Positions 7,100 to 13,361 of a DNA stretch of 15,194 nt are shown here, piece after piece. The stretch comes from WHSM01 sp050701635 (lineage in GTDB: Bacteria > Actinomycetota > Actinomycetes > Mycobacteriales > Micromonosporaceae): assembly GCA_050701635.1 (NCBI GenBank), contig JBOGDF010000107.1, forward strand, positions 1 to 15,194, read 5' to 3'. The notes beneath the pieces are model-generated. The model was not told the origin of the DNA, did not search any database, and saw only the letters and a list, made by a program, of their open reading frames with translations. The translations under genes were made by a program, and so were the position numbers. How positions within the stretch are numbered: position 1 is the stretch's first letter; each line of letters opens with the position of its first letter.

Positions 7100-7974
7100 A
7101 CGGTCCTCCAAGATTCGAGCGCGGTACGCAGGCTGTCCGCCCAGTCGGGCTGAGGTGTCACACCTGCCAGTTTCCACCGGTCGTGGCCCAGCACCGAGTA
7201 CGCCGGCCGGCGTGCCGGCCTGGGGAACATATCGGACGTGGTCGCGCGTACCCGGTCCGGGTCGTGGCCGGCGGCTTCGAAGACCGCGCGGGCCAGGCCG
7301 TACCAGGTGGTCTCGCCGGAGGCGGTGCCGTGGTAGATCCCGGGCGGTGCGCTGCCCGCGACAGCGGCAGTGCCCAGCTCGACCAACTGGGCCGCCAGCG
7401 CCCGCGTCCACGTCGGCTGGCCGCGCTGGTCGTCCACCACGTCGACGGTGTCCCGCTCCTCGGCCAGCCGCAGCATGGTGGCGACGAAGTTGCGGCCGTG
7501 AGCGCCGTACAGCCAAGCGGTGCGGACCACGTACCCGGTGTCAGGCAGGTGCCGCAGCACCGCCCGCTCGCCGATCAGCTTGCCCCGGCCGTACGCGTTG
7601 ACCGGCGCGGTCGGCGCGTCCTCCGGGTACGGCGTGGTCGCGTCGCCGGCCAGCACGTAGTCGGTGGAGAGCTGGATCAGCCGCGCACCCGACTCGGCAC
7701 ACGCACTCGCCAGCAGCTCCACAGCGTGGCCGTTGATCGCCGTGGCGGTCGCCTCGTCGGCCTCGGCGCCATCCACGTCGGTGTACGCCGCGGCGTTGAC
7801 CACGATGTCGTGGCCGGATACGGCAGCGCGTACCCCCGAAGAATCGGTGATGTCAAGATCAGAGTGCCGGGCGGCAGTCACCGAAACCCCGGCAGCCACC
7901 TCAGCTCCGAGTAGCGTCACCAGCTCCCGGCCGAGCATCCCGCCGGCACCGGTGACCAACCAGCGGACGGTCAA
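7096..7974 (-). CDS. rfbD: dTDP-4-dehydrorhamnose reductase
   Basis: A 292-residue extended short-chain dehydrogenase that reduces dTDP-4-keto-L-rhamnose to dTDP-L-rhamnose, the last step of the pathway. The N-terminal nucleotide-binding loop is VTGAGGMLGREL, the active-site strand is LSTDYVLAG, the catalytic Tyr/Lys pair is in YGRGKLIGE, and the family signature VVDDQRGQPTWTRALA is clear. The most likely start is the TTG at 7972-7974. It overlaps the rfbB stop as TTGA, puts the Rossmann strand at residue 4 and gives the normal family length. No ATG or GTG lies nearby in frame and no clear ribosome-binding site is seen, so translation probably depends on coupling to rfbB. A far longer upstream reading is just open frame opposite rfbB. 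The stop overlaps the glycosyltransferase start by 4 nt. Confidence 0.93.
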   Translation of the reverse strand: MTVRWLVTGAGGMLGRELVTLLGAEVAAGVSVTAARHSDLDITDSSGVRAAVSGHDIVVNAAAYTDVDGAEADEATATAINGHAVELLASACAESGARLIQLSTDYVLAGDATTPYPEDAPTAPVNAYGRGKLIGERAVLRHLPDTGYVVRTAWLYGAHGRNFVATMLRLAEERDTVDVVDDQRGQPTWTRALAAQLVELGTAAVAGSAPPGIYHGTASGETTWYGLARAVFEAAGHDPDRVRATTSDMFPRPARRPAYSVLGHDRWKLAGVTPQPDWADSLRTALESWRTV

Positions 7975-8957
7975 GACAGACCGGCCCGCTGCTTCAGCGG
8001 CTCCCACCAGCCGCGGTTGTCCTGATACCAGGCCACCGTGTCGGCCAGCCCCTTCTCGAATGGCACCCGCGGCTGGTAGCCCAACTCGGAGGAGATCTTG
8101 CCGATGTCGACCGAGTAGCGGCGGTCGTGGCCTTTGCGGTCGGTGACGTACTCGACCGACTCCCAGTCCTTGCCGCAGGCGTCGAGCAGCAGCTGGGTCA
8201 GCTCCTTGTTGGTCAGCTCGGTGCCGCCGCCGATGTTGTAGATCTCGCCGGCGCGGCCATTCTCGAGCACCAGCTGGATGCCGTGGCAGTGGTCGTCGAC
8301 GTGCAGCCAGTCGCGGACGTTGCCGCCGTCGCCGTACAGCGGGACCTTCCCGCCGTCGATCAGGTTGGTGACGAACAACGGGATGACCTTCTCCGGGAAC
8401 TGGTACGGCCCGTAGTTGTTCGAGCAGCGGGTGATCACCACGTCGAGGCCGTGGGTCTGGGCGTACGCCCGCGCCAGCAGATCGGAGCCCGCCTTCGACG
8501 CCGAGTACGGCGAGTTCGGCTCCAGAATGTGTTCCTCCGACCACGAGCCGGACTCGATGGTGCCGTACACCTCGTCGGTGGAGACGTGCAGGAACCGGCC
8601 GAGCCCGTGCCGTACGGCGGCGTCGAGCAGATTCTGGGTGCCGAGCACGTTCGCGATCACGAACGGCGCCGCGCCGGTGATCGAGCGGTCGACGTGCGAC
8701 TCGGCGGCGAAGTGCACCACCGCGTCGTGCCCGGGTAGCAGCTCGTCGACCAGCTTCTCGTCGCAGATGTCGCCTTCGACGAAGGTCAGATTCGGATCGT
8801 CGGCGACCGGGGCGAGGTTGTCCCGGTTGCCGGAGTAGGTGAGCTTGTCGAGCACCGTGACCTGGGCGCCGGCGTACGCCGGGAAGCCCCCAGTGAGCAG
8901 GGTGCGTACGTAATGGGACCCGATGAAGCCGGCACCGCCGGTGACGAGGACTCTCAC
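7971..8957 (-). CDS. rfbB: dTDP-glucose 4,6-dehydratase
   Basis: A 328-residue NAD-dependent extended SDR enzyme that converts dTDP-glucose to dTDP-4-keto-6-deoxyglucose, the second step to dTDP-rhamnose. All hallmarks are present: TGGAGFIGSHYVR at the N-terminus, HFAAESHVDRSI, the active-site STDEVYG with the Thr-Asp-Glu triad, YSASKAGSD with the Tyr and Lys, and RCSNNYGPYQFPEK. The GTG at 8957 gives the expected MRVLVTGG start. Only a weak GGGA lies upstream, and a -10-like TAGACT (minus strand, 8972-8967) sits 9 nt before the GTG, so the leader would be very short. It heads the minus-strand arm rfbB-rfbD-glycosyltransferase and is divergent from rfbA, with a symmetric inverted repeat between them. 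Confidence 0.96.
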   Translation of the reverse strand: MRVLVTGGAGFIGSHYVRTLLTGGFPAYAGAQVTVLDKLTYSGNRDNLAPVADDPNLTFVEGDICDEKLVDELLPGHDAVVHFAAESHVDRSITGAAPFVIANVLGTQNLLDAAVRHGLGRFLHVSTDEVYGTIESGSWSEEHILEPNSPYSASKAGSDLLARAYAQTHGLDVVITRCSNNYGPYQFPEKVIPLFVTNLIDGGKVPLYGDGGNVRDWLHVDDHCHGIQLVLENGRAGEIYNIGGGTELTNKELTQLLLDACGKDWESVEYVTDRKGHDRRYSVDIGKISSELGYQPRVPFEKGLADTVAWYQDNRGWWEPLKQRAGLS

Positions 8958-8966
8958 AATTCCCGG

Positions 8967-9018
8967 AGTCTAGTGACCACGGGTGAAGACCCGCGTCTTC
9001 ACCCGTGACCGGTATGGT
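8967..9018. promoter_or_regulatory. Divergent rfbB/rfbA promoter region
   Basis: Two TANNNT boxes face outward: TAGACT on the minus strand at 8972-8967, 9 nt before the rfbB GTG, and TATGGT on the plus strand at 9013-9018, 7 nt before the rfbA GTG at 9026. The expected -35 zones of both (17-nt spacing) fall on the same bases, about 8990-8995, at the centre of the inverted repeat. Two RNA polymerases could hardly bind at once, so the arms may compete or share a regulator. Promoter calls rest on motif and spacing only. Confidence 0.45.
8978..9007. repeat. Perfect 13-bp inverted repeat between rfbB and rfbA (candidate operator)
   Basis: The left arm cacgggtgaagac (8978-8990) and right arm gtcttcacccgtg (8995-9007) are exact reverse complements around the 4-nt spacer ccgc. 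The centre (8992.5) is exactly 23 nt from the middle of each flanking -10-like box. A dimeric DNA-binding protein sitting here would cover both -35 zones. It could also fold as a hairpin, but neither predicted transcript would contain it whole. The repeat is seen directly; its role is inferred. Confidence 0.7.
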
Positions 9019-9025
9019 GGCCCGC

Positions 9026-9925
9026 GTGCGTGGCATCATCCTCGCCGGTGGCACCGGCTCCCGACTGTGGCCCATCACCCGTGCGGTATCGAAACAGCTG
9101 ATGCCGATCTTCGACAAACCGATGATCTACTACCCGCTGTCCACCCTGATGACCGCCGGGATCAGCGAGATCCTGGTGATCACCACGCCCGAGGAGCAGT
9201 CCCAGTTCGTACGGCTGCTCGGCGACGGGGCACGGCTCGGGATGCGGATCGAGTACGCCGCGCAGCCGCGCCCGGAGGGGCTGGCACAGGCGTTCGTGAT
9301 CGGCGCCGAGTTCATCGGGGACGACCAGGTGGCGCTGATCCTGGGCGACAACATCTTCTACGGTGCCGGGCTGGGGCGGCAGCTCGCGGCCTCGACGCAG
9401 GTCACCGGCGGGCACGTCTTCGCGTACCAGGTCGCGAACCCGGAGGCGTACGGGGTGGTGGAGTTCGACCCCAACGGCAAGGTGCTCTCGATCGAGGAGA
9501 AGCCGGAGAAGCCGAAGTCGTACTACGCGGTGCCGGGGCTGTACTTCTACGACAACCGGGTGGTCGAGATCGCCCGCGGGCTGAAGCCGAGCGCCCGCGG
9601 CGAGCTGGAGATCACCGCGGTCAACGACGCGTACCTGCGGGCGGGGGAGTTGACCGTCGGTGTGCTGGATCGCGGTACGGCGTGGCTGGACACCGGTACG
9701 TTCGACTCGATGGTCGCCGCGGCGGAGTTCGTACGGGTGATCGAGCAGCGGCAGGGGCTCAAGATCGGCTGTATCGAGGAGGTGGCGTGGCGGCAGGGCA
9801 TGATCGACAACGACCAGCTGCGCGCGATCGCCGAGCCGCTCACCAAGAGCGGATACGGCACGTACCTCCTCGAACTGCTGGACCGGGTGCCCGAGCCGAA
9901 GCTGTCCGACCTGCCGGGATTCTGA
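9026..9925 (+). CDS. rfbA: Glucose-1-phosphate thymidylyltransferase
   Basis: A 299-residue nucleotidyltransferase that makes dTDP-glucose from dTTP and glucose-1-phosphate, the entry step to dTDP-rhamnose. Signatures are the nucleotide-binding loop ILAGGTGSRLWPIT, then KQLMPIFDKPMIYYPLS, the metal-binding LGDNIFYG, EEKPEKPKS, LEITAVNDAYL and WLDTGTFDSM. The GTG at 9026 is chosen because RfbA proteins normally begin M-R/K-G-I-I-L-A-G-G; it is leaderless relative to the -10-like TATGGT at 9013-9018. In-frame starts at 9005 and 9014 would add up to seven residues, and the former lies inside the inverted repeat. It leads the plus-strand arm, followed after 13 nt by a methyltransferase gene and then rfbC. 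Confidence 0.95.
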   Translation: MRGIILAGGTGSRLWPITRAVSKQLMPIFDKPMIYYPLSTLMTAGISEILVITTPEEQSQFVRLLGDGARLGMRIEYAAQPRPEGLAQAFVIGAEFIGDDQVALILGDNIFYGAGLGRQLAASTQVTGGHVFAYQVANPEAYGVVEFDPNGKVLSIEEKPEKPKSYYAVPGLYFYDNRVVEIARGLKPSARGELEITAVNDAYLRAGELTVGVLDRGTAWLDTGTFDSMVAAAEFVRVIEQRQGLKIGCIEEVAWRQGMIDNDQLRAIAEPLTKSGYGTYLLELLDRVPEPKLSDLPGF

Positions 9926-9938
9926 GAAGGGTGCGAGA

Positions 9939-10535
9939 GTGAGCTCCAACGACACCGCCGGCGCCGAGTACGCCGAGCGGCTCCGCCGGCTGGAAGGCGT
10001 CTGGTGGAAGCGGCTGCTCAACGTACAGGCGCCGTACCGGTGGAATCTGCGCCGGCTCCAGCTCGGCCGCACCCTCGACGTCGGATGCGGCATCGGCCGC
10101 AACCTGATCAACCTGGGTCCGAACAGCGTCGGCGTGGACCACAACGCGGACTCGATCGCCACCGCCCGGGAGCGCGGGCTGCGGGCGTACACCGTGGAGG
10201 AGTTCCTCGCCTCTGAGTACGCCCAGCCGGACGCGTTCGACGCGCTGCTCTGCGCCCACGTGGTCGAGCACATGCCGGAGGCCGACGCGAAGCAGGTCGT
10301 CGGGATGTACCTGCCGTACCTGAAACCGGGCGGCCGGGTGCTGTTCATAACCCCGCAGGAGAAGGGGTACGCCTCCGACCACACCCACGTCCGGTTCTGC
10401 GGGTTCGCCGAGGTCAGCGCGCTGGCGACCGACCTCGGGCTGCGGGTCGAGAAGCAGTACTCGTTCCCGTTCGGTCGGTGGGCGGGCAAGCCGTTCACGT
10501 ACAACGAGTTCAACGTGCTGGCGAGGAAGCCGTGA
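9939..10535 (+). CDS. Class I SAM-dependent methyltransferase within the rhamnose locus
   Basis: A 198-residue Methyltransf_11/12-like protein. Motif I is TLDVGCGIGRNL (about residues 45-56), the acidic residue of strand 2 is in VGVDHNADS, and AHVVEHM (106-112) is the motif II region common to small-molecule and lipid methyltransferases. A KPGGRVLFITPQ strand follows. The GTG start at 9939 has GAAGGG at 9926-9931, 7 nt upstream, and lies 13 nt after the rfbA stop. Its stop overlaps the rfbC start as GTGA, so it is translated with rfbC. It is not part of the core dTDP-rhamnose pathway. Lying between rfbA and rfbC it might methylate a sugar or glycan carrier made by this locus, but the substrate is not shown by the sequence. 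The N-terminal WWKRLLNVQAPYRWNLRRL is unusually rich in aromatic and basic residues. Confidence 0.87.
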   Translation: MSSNDTAGAEYAERLRRLEGVWWKRLLNVQAPYRWNLRRLQLGRTLDVGCGIGRNLINLGPNSVGVDHNADSIATARERGLRAYTVEEFLASEYAQPDAFDALLCAHVVEHMPEADAKQVVGMYLPYLKPGGRVLFITPQEKGYASDHTHVRFCGFAEVSALATDLGLRVEKQYSFPFGRWAGKPFTYNEFNVLARKP

Positions 10536-11128
10536 ACATCGAGCCGTTGGCGATCCCAGGTGCATACCTGGTGACGCCGAGGCAGCACGCCGACGACCGT
10601 GGCCGGTTCCTGGAGTGGTACCGCTTCGACCACCTCGCGGACGCGATCGGGCACCCGCTGGAGCTGGCGCAGAGCAACATCTCGATCTCCACCAAGGGCG
10701 TGGTGCGGGGGATCCACTTCGCCGACGTGCCGCCGTCGCAGGCGAAATACCTGACTTGTGTACGCGGTGAGGTGCTCGACGTGGTCGTGGACATCCGGGT
10801 CGGCTCCCCGGCGTACGGCCGGCACGAGGCGATCCGGCTGGACGAGGCCAACCGGCGGGCCGTGTACGTCGCCGAGGGGCTCGGGCACGGGTTCTGCGCG
10901 CTCACCGACGACGCCACCCTCGTCTACCTGTGCACCCAGACGTACACCCCGGGGCGCGAGCACGGCGTACACCCGTTGGATCCGGAGCTGGGCATCGACT
11001 GGCAGGTGGCGGATCCACGGCTGTCGGACAAGGACGTGGCGGCGCCGACCCTCGCCGAGGCGGCCGAGCGCGGCATGCTGCCCGACTACGCGGCCTGCCA
11101 GAAGTTCTACGCCGAACTGGGCAGCTAG
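10532..11128 (+). CDS. rfbC: dTDP-4-dehydrorhamnose 3,5-epimerase
   Basis: A 198-residue cupin-fold RmlC protein that epimerises dTDP-4-keto-6-deoxyglucose at C3 and C5, the third step to dTDP-rhamnose. Visible signatures are DDRGRFLEWYR (21-31), VRGIHF with the expected catalytic His62, QAKYLTCVRGEVLDVVVDIR, GSPAYG, GLGHGFCALTDDA, and TQTYTP with Tyr138 at the active-site tyrosine position. A DPELGIDW segment follows. The GTG at 10532 overlaps the methyltransferase stop by 4 nt and gives the normal N-terminus, and the preceding in-frame start at 10478 lies inside the methyltransferase. Sequence around the active site is typical RmlC. Related enzymes that epimerise only one carbon exist in antibiotic sugar pathways, but a complete rfbABCD set here favours ordinary rhamnose synthesis. 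Confidence 0.93.
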   Translation: MNIEPLAIPGAYLVTPRQHADDRGRFLEWYRFDHLADAIGHPLELAQSNISISTKGVVRGIHFADVPPSQAKYLTCVRGEVLDVVVDIRVGSPAYGRHEAIRLDEANRRAVYVAEGLGHGFCALTDDATLVYLCTQTYTPGREHGVHPLDPELGIDWQVADPRLSDKDVAAPTLAEAAERGMLPDYAACQKFYAELGS

Positions 11129-11146
11129 TACGAGTCGAGCTAGCCG

Positions 11147-11171
11147 CGAGGCTTCACCCACCGTAGCCTCG
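11147..11171 (+). terminator. Hairpin between rfbC and pafA, possible terminator
   Basis: The arms cgaggc (11147-11152) and gcctcg (11166-11171) pair perfectly around a 13-nt loop, 18 nt after the rfbC stop. There is no T-run, as is usual for weak actinomycete terminators. A weaker 5-bp pairing lies just before it (11124-11128 with 11140-11144). It could instead be a regulatory element for pafA, whose start is 47 nt further on. Confidence 0.3.
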
Positions 11172-11217
11172 AACCTGCGCGCTGGAACCAGGCCCCGGCG
11201 AAGGAATTGAGGTACGA

Positions 11218-12576
11218 GTGGACAGACGGATCTTCGGGCTAGAGACCGAGTACGGCGTCACCTGTACGTTTCGCGGCCAGCGCCGGCTGTCCCCGGACGA
11301 GGTGGCGCGCTATCTGTTTCGTCGCGTGGTGAGCTGGGGTCGCTCCAGCAACGTGTTCCTGCGCAACGGTGCCCGGCTGTATCTCGACGTCGGCTCCCAC
11401 CCCGAGTACGCCACCCCGGAGTGCGACTCGCTGACCGACCTGGTGGCCCACGACCGGGCCGGCGAACGGATCCTGGAAGGGCTGCTGGTCGACGCCGAAC
11501 GCCGGCTGCACGACGAGGGGATCGCCGGCGACATCTACCTGTTCAAGAACAACACCGACTCCGCCGGTAACTCCTACGGCTGCCACGAGAACTACCTGGT
11601 GGGGCGGCACGGCGAATTCGGCCGGCTGGCCGACATCCTGATCCCGTTCCTGGTGACCCGGCAGCTGATCTGCGGCGCCGGCAAGGTGCTGCAGACCCCA
11701 CGCGGCGCCGTCTACTGCCTCTCGCAGCGCGCCGAACACATCTGGGAAGGCGTCTCGTCGGCCACCACCCGGTCCCGCCCGATCATCAACACCCGCGACG
11801 AGCCGCACGCCGATGCCGAGCGCTACCGCCGGCTGCACGTGATCGTGGGCGACTCGAACATGAACGAGGTGACCACGCTGCTCAAGGTGGGCGCCGCCGA
11901 CATCGTGCTGCGGATGATCGAGTCCGGCGCGGTGATGCGCGACCTCACCCTGGAGAACCCGATCCGGGCGATCCGGGAGGTCAGTCACGACGTCACCGGC
12001 CGCCGCAAGGTACGCCTCGCCAGCGGTCGCGAGATCAGCGCGCTAGAGATCCAGCAGGAGTACTTCTCGAAGGCGACCGACTTCGTGGACCGGCGCGGCG
12101 GCGATGGCGTGGCGAAGCGGGTGATCGACCTGTGGGGCCGGGTGCTGGCCGCGGTGGAGACCGGCGACATGTCCGGGGTCAGCCGCGAGATCGACTGGGT
12201 CACCAAGCAGAATCTGATCGAGCGGTACCGCGCCAAGCACGACCTGCCGCTGTCCAGCCCGCGGGTGGCGCAGCTGGATCTGGCGTACCACGACCTGCGC
12301 CGCGGCCGCGGCCTGTACGGGCTGCTGGAACGGCGTAAGCAGGTCGACCGGATCGCCACCGATCTGGAGATCTTCGAAGCCAAGGAGACCCCGCCGCAGA
12401 CCACCCGCGCCCGGCTGCGCGGCGAGTTCATCCGCAAGGCACAGGAGAAGCGCCGCGACTTCACCGTCGACTGGGTACACCTCAAGCTGAATGACCAGGC
12501 GCAGCGTACGGTGCTCTGCAAGGACCCGTTCCGCGCGCACGACGAGCGGGTCGAGAAGCTGATCGCGAGTATGTGA
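11218..12576 (+). CDS. pafA: Pup-protein ligase PafA
   Basis: A 452-residue carboxylate-amine ligase, the same length as mycobacterial PafA. It joins the C-terminal glutamate of the small protein Pup to substrate lysines, marking them for the proteasome. Diagnostic regions are the start RRIFGLETEYGV with the conserved glutamates, LYLDVGSHPEYATPEC with Asp57 where PafA has its catalytic base, and FKNNTDSAGNSYGCHENY in the ATP site. The C-terminal domain includes WVHLKLNDQAQRTVLCKDPF. It is PafA rather than the related deamidase Dop, judging by the short loop after the N-terminal strand and the C-terminal domain. The GTG start has GAGG at 11209-11212, 5 nt upstream. No dop, pup, prcBA, mpa/arc or pafBC is in the window: rfbC lies upstream and a small membrane protein gene downstream. 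Confidence 0.96.
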   Translation: MDRRIFGLETEYGVTCTFRGQRRLSPDEVARYLFRRVVSWGRSSNVFLRNGARLYLDVGSHPEYATPECDSLTDLVAHDRAGERILEGLLVDAERRLHDEGIAGDIYLFKNNTDSAGNSYGCHENYLVGRHGEFGRLADILIPFLVTRQLICGAGKVLQTPRGAVYCLSQRAEHIWEGVSSATTRSRPIINTRDEPHADAERYRRLHVIVGDSNMNEVTTLLKVGAADIVLRMIESGAVMRDLTLENPIRAIREVSHDVTGRRKVRLASGREISALEIQQEYFSKATDFVDRRGGDGVAKRVIDLWGRVLAAVETGDMSGVSREIDWVTKQNLIERYRAKHDLPLSSPRVAQLDLAYHDLRRGRGLYGLLERRKQVDRIATDLEIFEAKETPPQTTRARLRGEFIRKAQEKRRDFTVDWVHLKLNDQAQRTVLCKDPFRAHDERVEKLIASM

Positions 12577-12608
12577 TCACCGGGGCCGCGGCGCGTGACG
12601 CGGTCTCG

Positions 12609-12614
12609 TACTAT
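12609..12614 (+). promoter_or_regulatory. Possible -10 box before the small membrane protein gene
   Basis: TACTAT matches TANNNT and ends 7 nt before the ATG at 12622, the spacing of a leaderless actinobacterial promoter. No Shine-Dalgarno sequence precedes the ATG. This suggests the gene has its own promoter in the 45-nt gap after pafA. Motif evidence only. Confidence 0.45.
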
Positions 12615-12621
12615 CCGCACC

Positions 12622-13101
12622 ATGAACCGTGCCGTCCGCGTGATCCAACTCGTCCTCATCGCCCTGGGCTTCCTGCTTCTGCTGGGAGGGATCGGCGAAT
12701 TCTTCGGCTCCGGTGCCGACCAGTCCTTCACGTACTCCTGTCGCGAGGGCGGGCACTGCGTGGGCCAGACGGGAACCACCCCAAGTGGCTTCCAGTCCGC
12801 GGTGGTGTTCGGTCTGGCCGGGCTCAGCCTCGAGGTCGCCGCGGTGGCACTCGGGATTTGGGCACAACTCGGGCAGGGCTCGGCGCGCTCGGGGCAGCCG
12901 ACCCCTGTGTCGGCAAGTGCGGTGCCCGGGCCGGTTGCCCAGCCGTTCCCGGCGGCTCCGCCGGTTGCCCAGCCGTACCCGTCCGCGCCTGGCCAGCAGC
13001 AGTACTCATCCGCGCCTGGCCAGCAGCCGTTGGGCCAGCAGCCATTCGGCCAGGGCTCGGGGTTCTCGTCCTCGCCGGGCCCGTCCGGCCACTCCGGTTA
13101 G
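12622..13101 (+). CDS. Small two-span membrane protein with Pro/Gln-rich repeat tail
   Basis: A 159-residue protein I do not recognise. A short basic N-terminus (MNRAVR) leads to a first hydrophobic segment at about 7-28. A polar loop holds two cysteines six residues apart (Cys40 and Cys46), and a second hydrophobic segment spans about 60-83. By the positive-inside rule the loop faces outward and the C-terminus inward, so the cysteines could form a disulfide. Residues from about 90 are low-complexity and rich in Pro, Gln, Ser and Gly, with near-repeats around VAQPFPAAP/VAQPYPSAP and SAPGQQ. The ATG at 12622 directly follows a TANNNT box; an in-frame GTG at 12595 would add nine polar residues without a ribosome-binding site. 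It lies 45 nt downstream of pafA, but no link to pupylation can be shown. Confidence 0.7.
   Translation: MNRAVRVIQLVLIALGFLLLLGGIGEFFGSGADQSFTYSCREGGHCVGQTGTTPSGFQSAVVFGLAGLSLEVAAVALGIWAQLGQGSARSGQPTPVSASAVPGPVAQPFPAAPPVAQPYPSAPGQQQYSSAPGQQPLGQQPFGQGSGFSSSPGPSGHSG
12931..13026 (+). repeat. Imperfect tandem repeats encoding the Pro/Gln-rich tail
   Basis: Two 20-bp copies differing at one base lie at 12931-12950 and 12961-12980 (period 30 bp). Then come two exact 18-bp copies at 12982-12999 and 13009-13026 (period 27 bp). Both periods are multiples of three, so copy number changes would keep the reading frame. They encode the VAQP(F/Y)P and SAPGQQ units. Confidence 0.75.
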
Positions 13102-13130
13102 CGTCCCCGGCACTCCGGATTAGCTCTTCA

Positions 13131-13146
13131 GGCCCCTGTCGGGGCC
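13131..13146 (+). terminator. GC-rich hairpin after the small membrane protein gene
   Basis: The arms ggcccc (13131-13136) and ggggcc (13141-13146) pair perfectly around tgtc, 30 nt past the stop at 13101. No T-run follows. It fits a terminator for the pafA-side transcripts. An overlapping alternative stem (ccgcc 13145-13149 with ggcgg 13155-13159) exists. Whether it lies outside or inside the insertion sequence is unknown. Confidence 0.4.
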
Positions 13147-13201
13147 GCCGCGGAGGCGGGAAAATGGCTCTACGCTCGCCCGGGTCGACGTCGATCGCTC
13201 C

Positions 13202-13361
13202 TTGATGCCGTGGATCTCGTGGATTAGCTTGACGCTGGGAGTCGATCTTCAGGGACCGCGGATTGTTGCCGAGAGCACGAGAGCTAGATTCTTTGCCTCC
13301 CTCGACTCCTGACCCGGACGGGTAGCCAGGCCGGCTACGTCGAAGGGTTGGCGGTGACGTT
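13202..13361 (+). ncRNA. Candidate IS110 bridge RNA region
   Basis: In IS110-subgroup elements the noncoding bridge RNA is encoded in the end upstream of the transposase. This stretch is in that position and is structured. The segment ggagtcga (13238-13245) pairs perfectly with tcgactcc (13302-13309), extendable by two G-U pairs, enclosing 56 nt. A 6-bp hairpin gtagcc/ggctac with a 5-nt loop lies at 13322-13338. No target- or donor-binding loop could be assigned because the element ends are unknown. Position follows family knowledge and the stems are seen; the RNA itself is inferred. No protein-coding gene is seen in 13102-13361. Confidence 0.35.

Noticed and set aside
4013..7237. The 13-mer gggaacatatcgg occurs near 4014-4026 (upstream of the methyltransferase) and near 7225-7237 (inside rfbD), suggesting a shared operator or rfbD remnant.
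   Set aside because: The match does not extend, one copy is in a coding sequence that explains it, and a few chance matches of this length are expected in 15 kb of biased composition.
8999..11161. A 720-residue minus-strand open frame opposite rfbA, the methyltransferase and rfbC.
   Set aside because: It is antisense to three clearly identified enzymes and its composition is low-complexity Arg/Val/His-rich.
12931..13026. Regular repeats considered as a CRISPR-like or structural array.
   Set aside because: There are only two copies of each unit, with periods in multiples of three inside a reading frame; they are protein-coding repeats.
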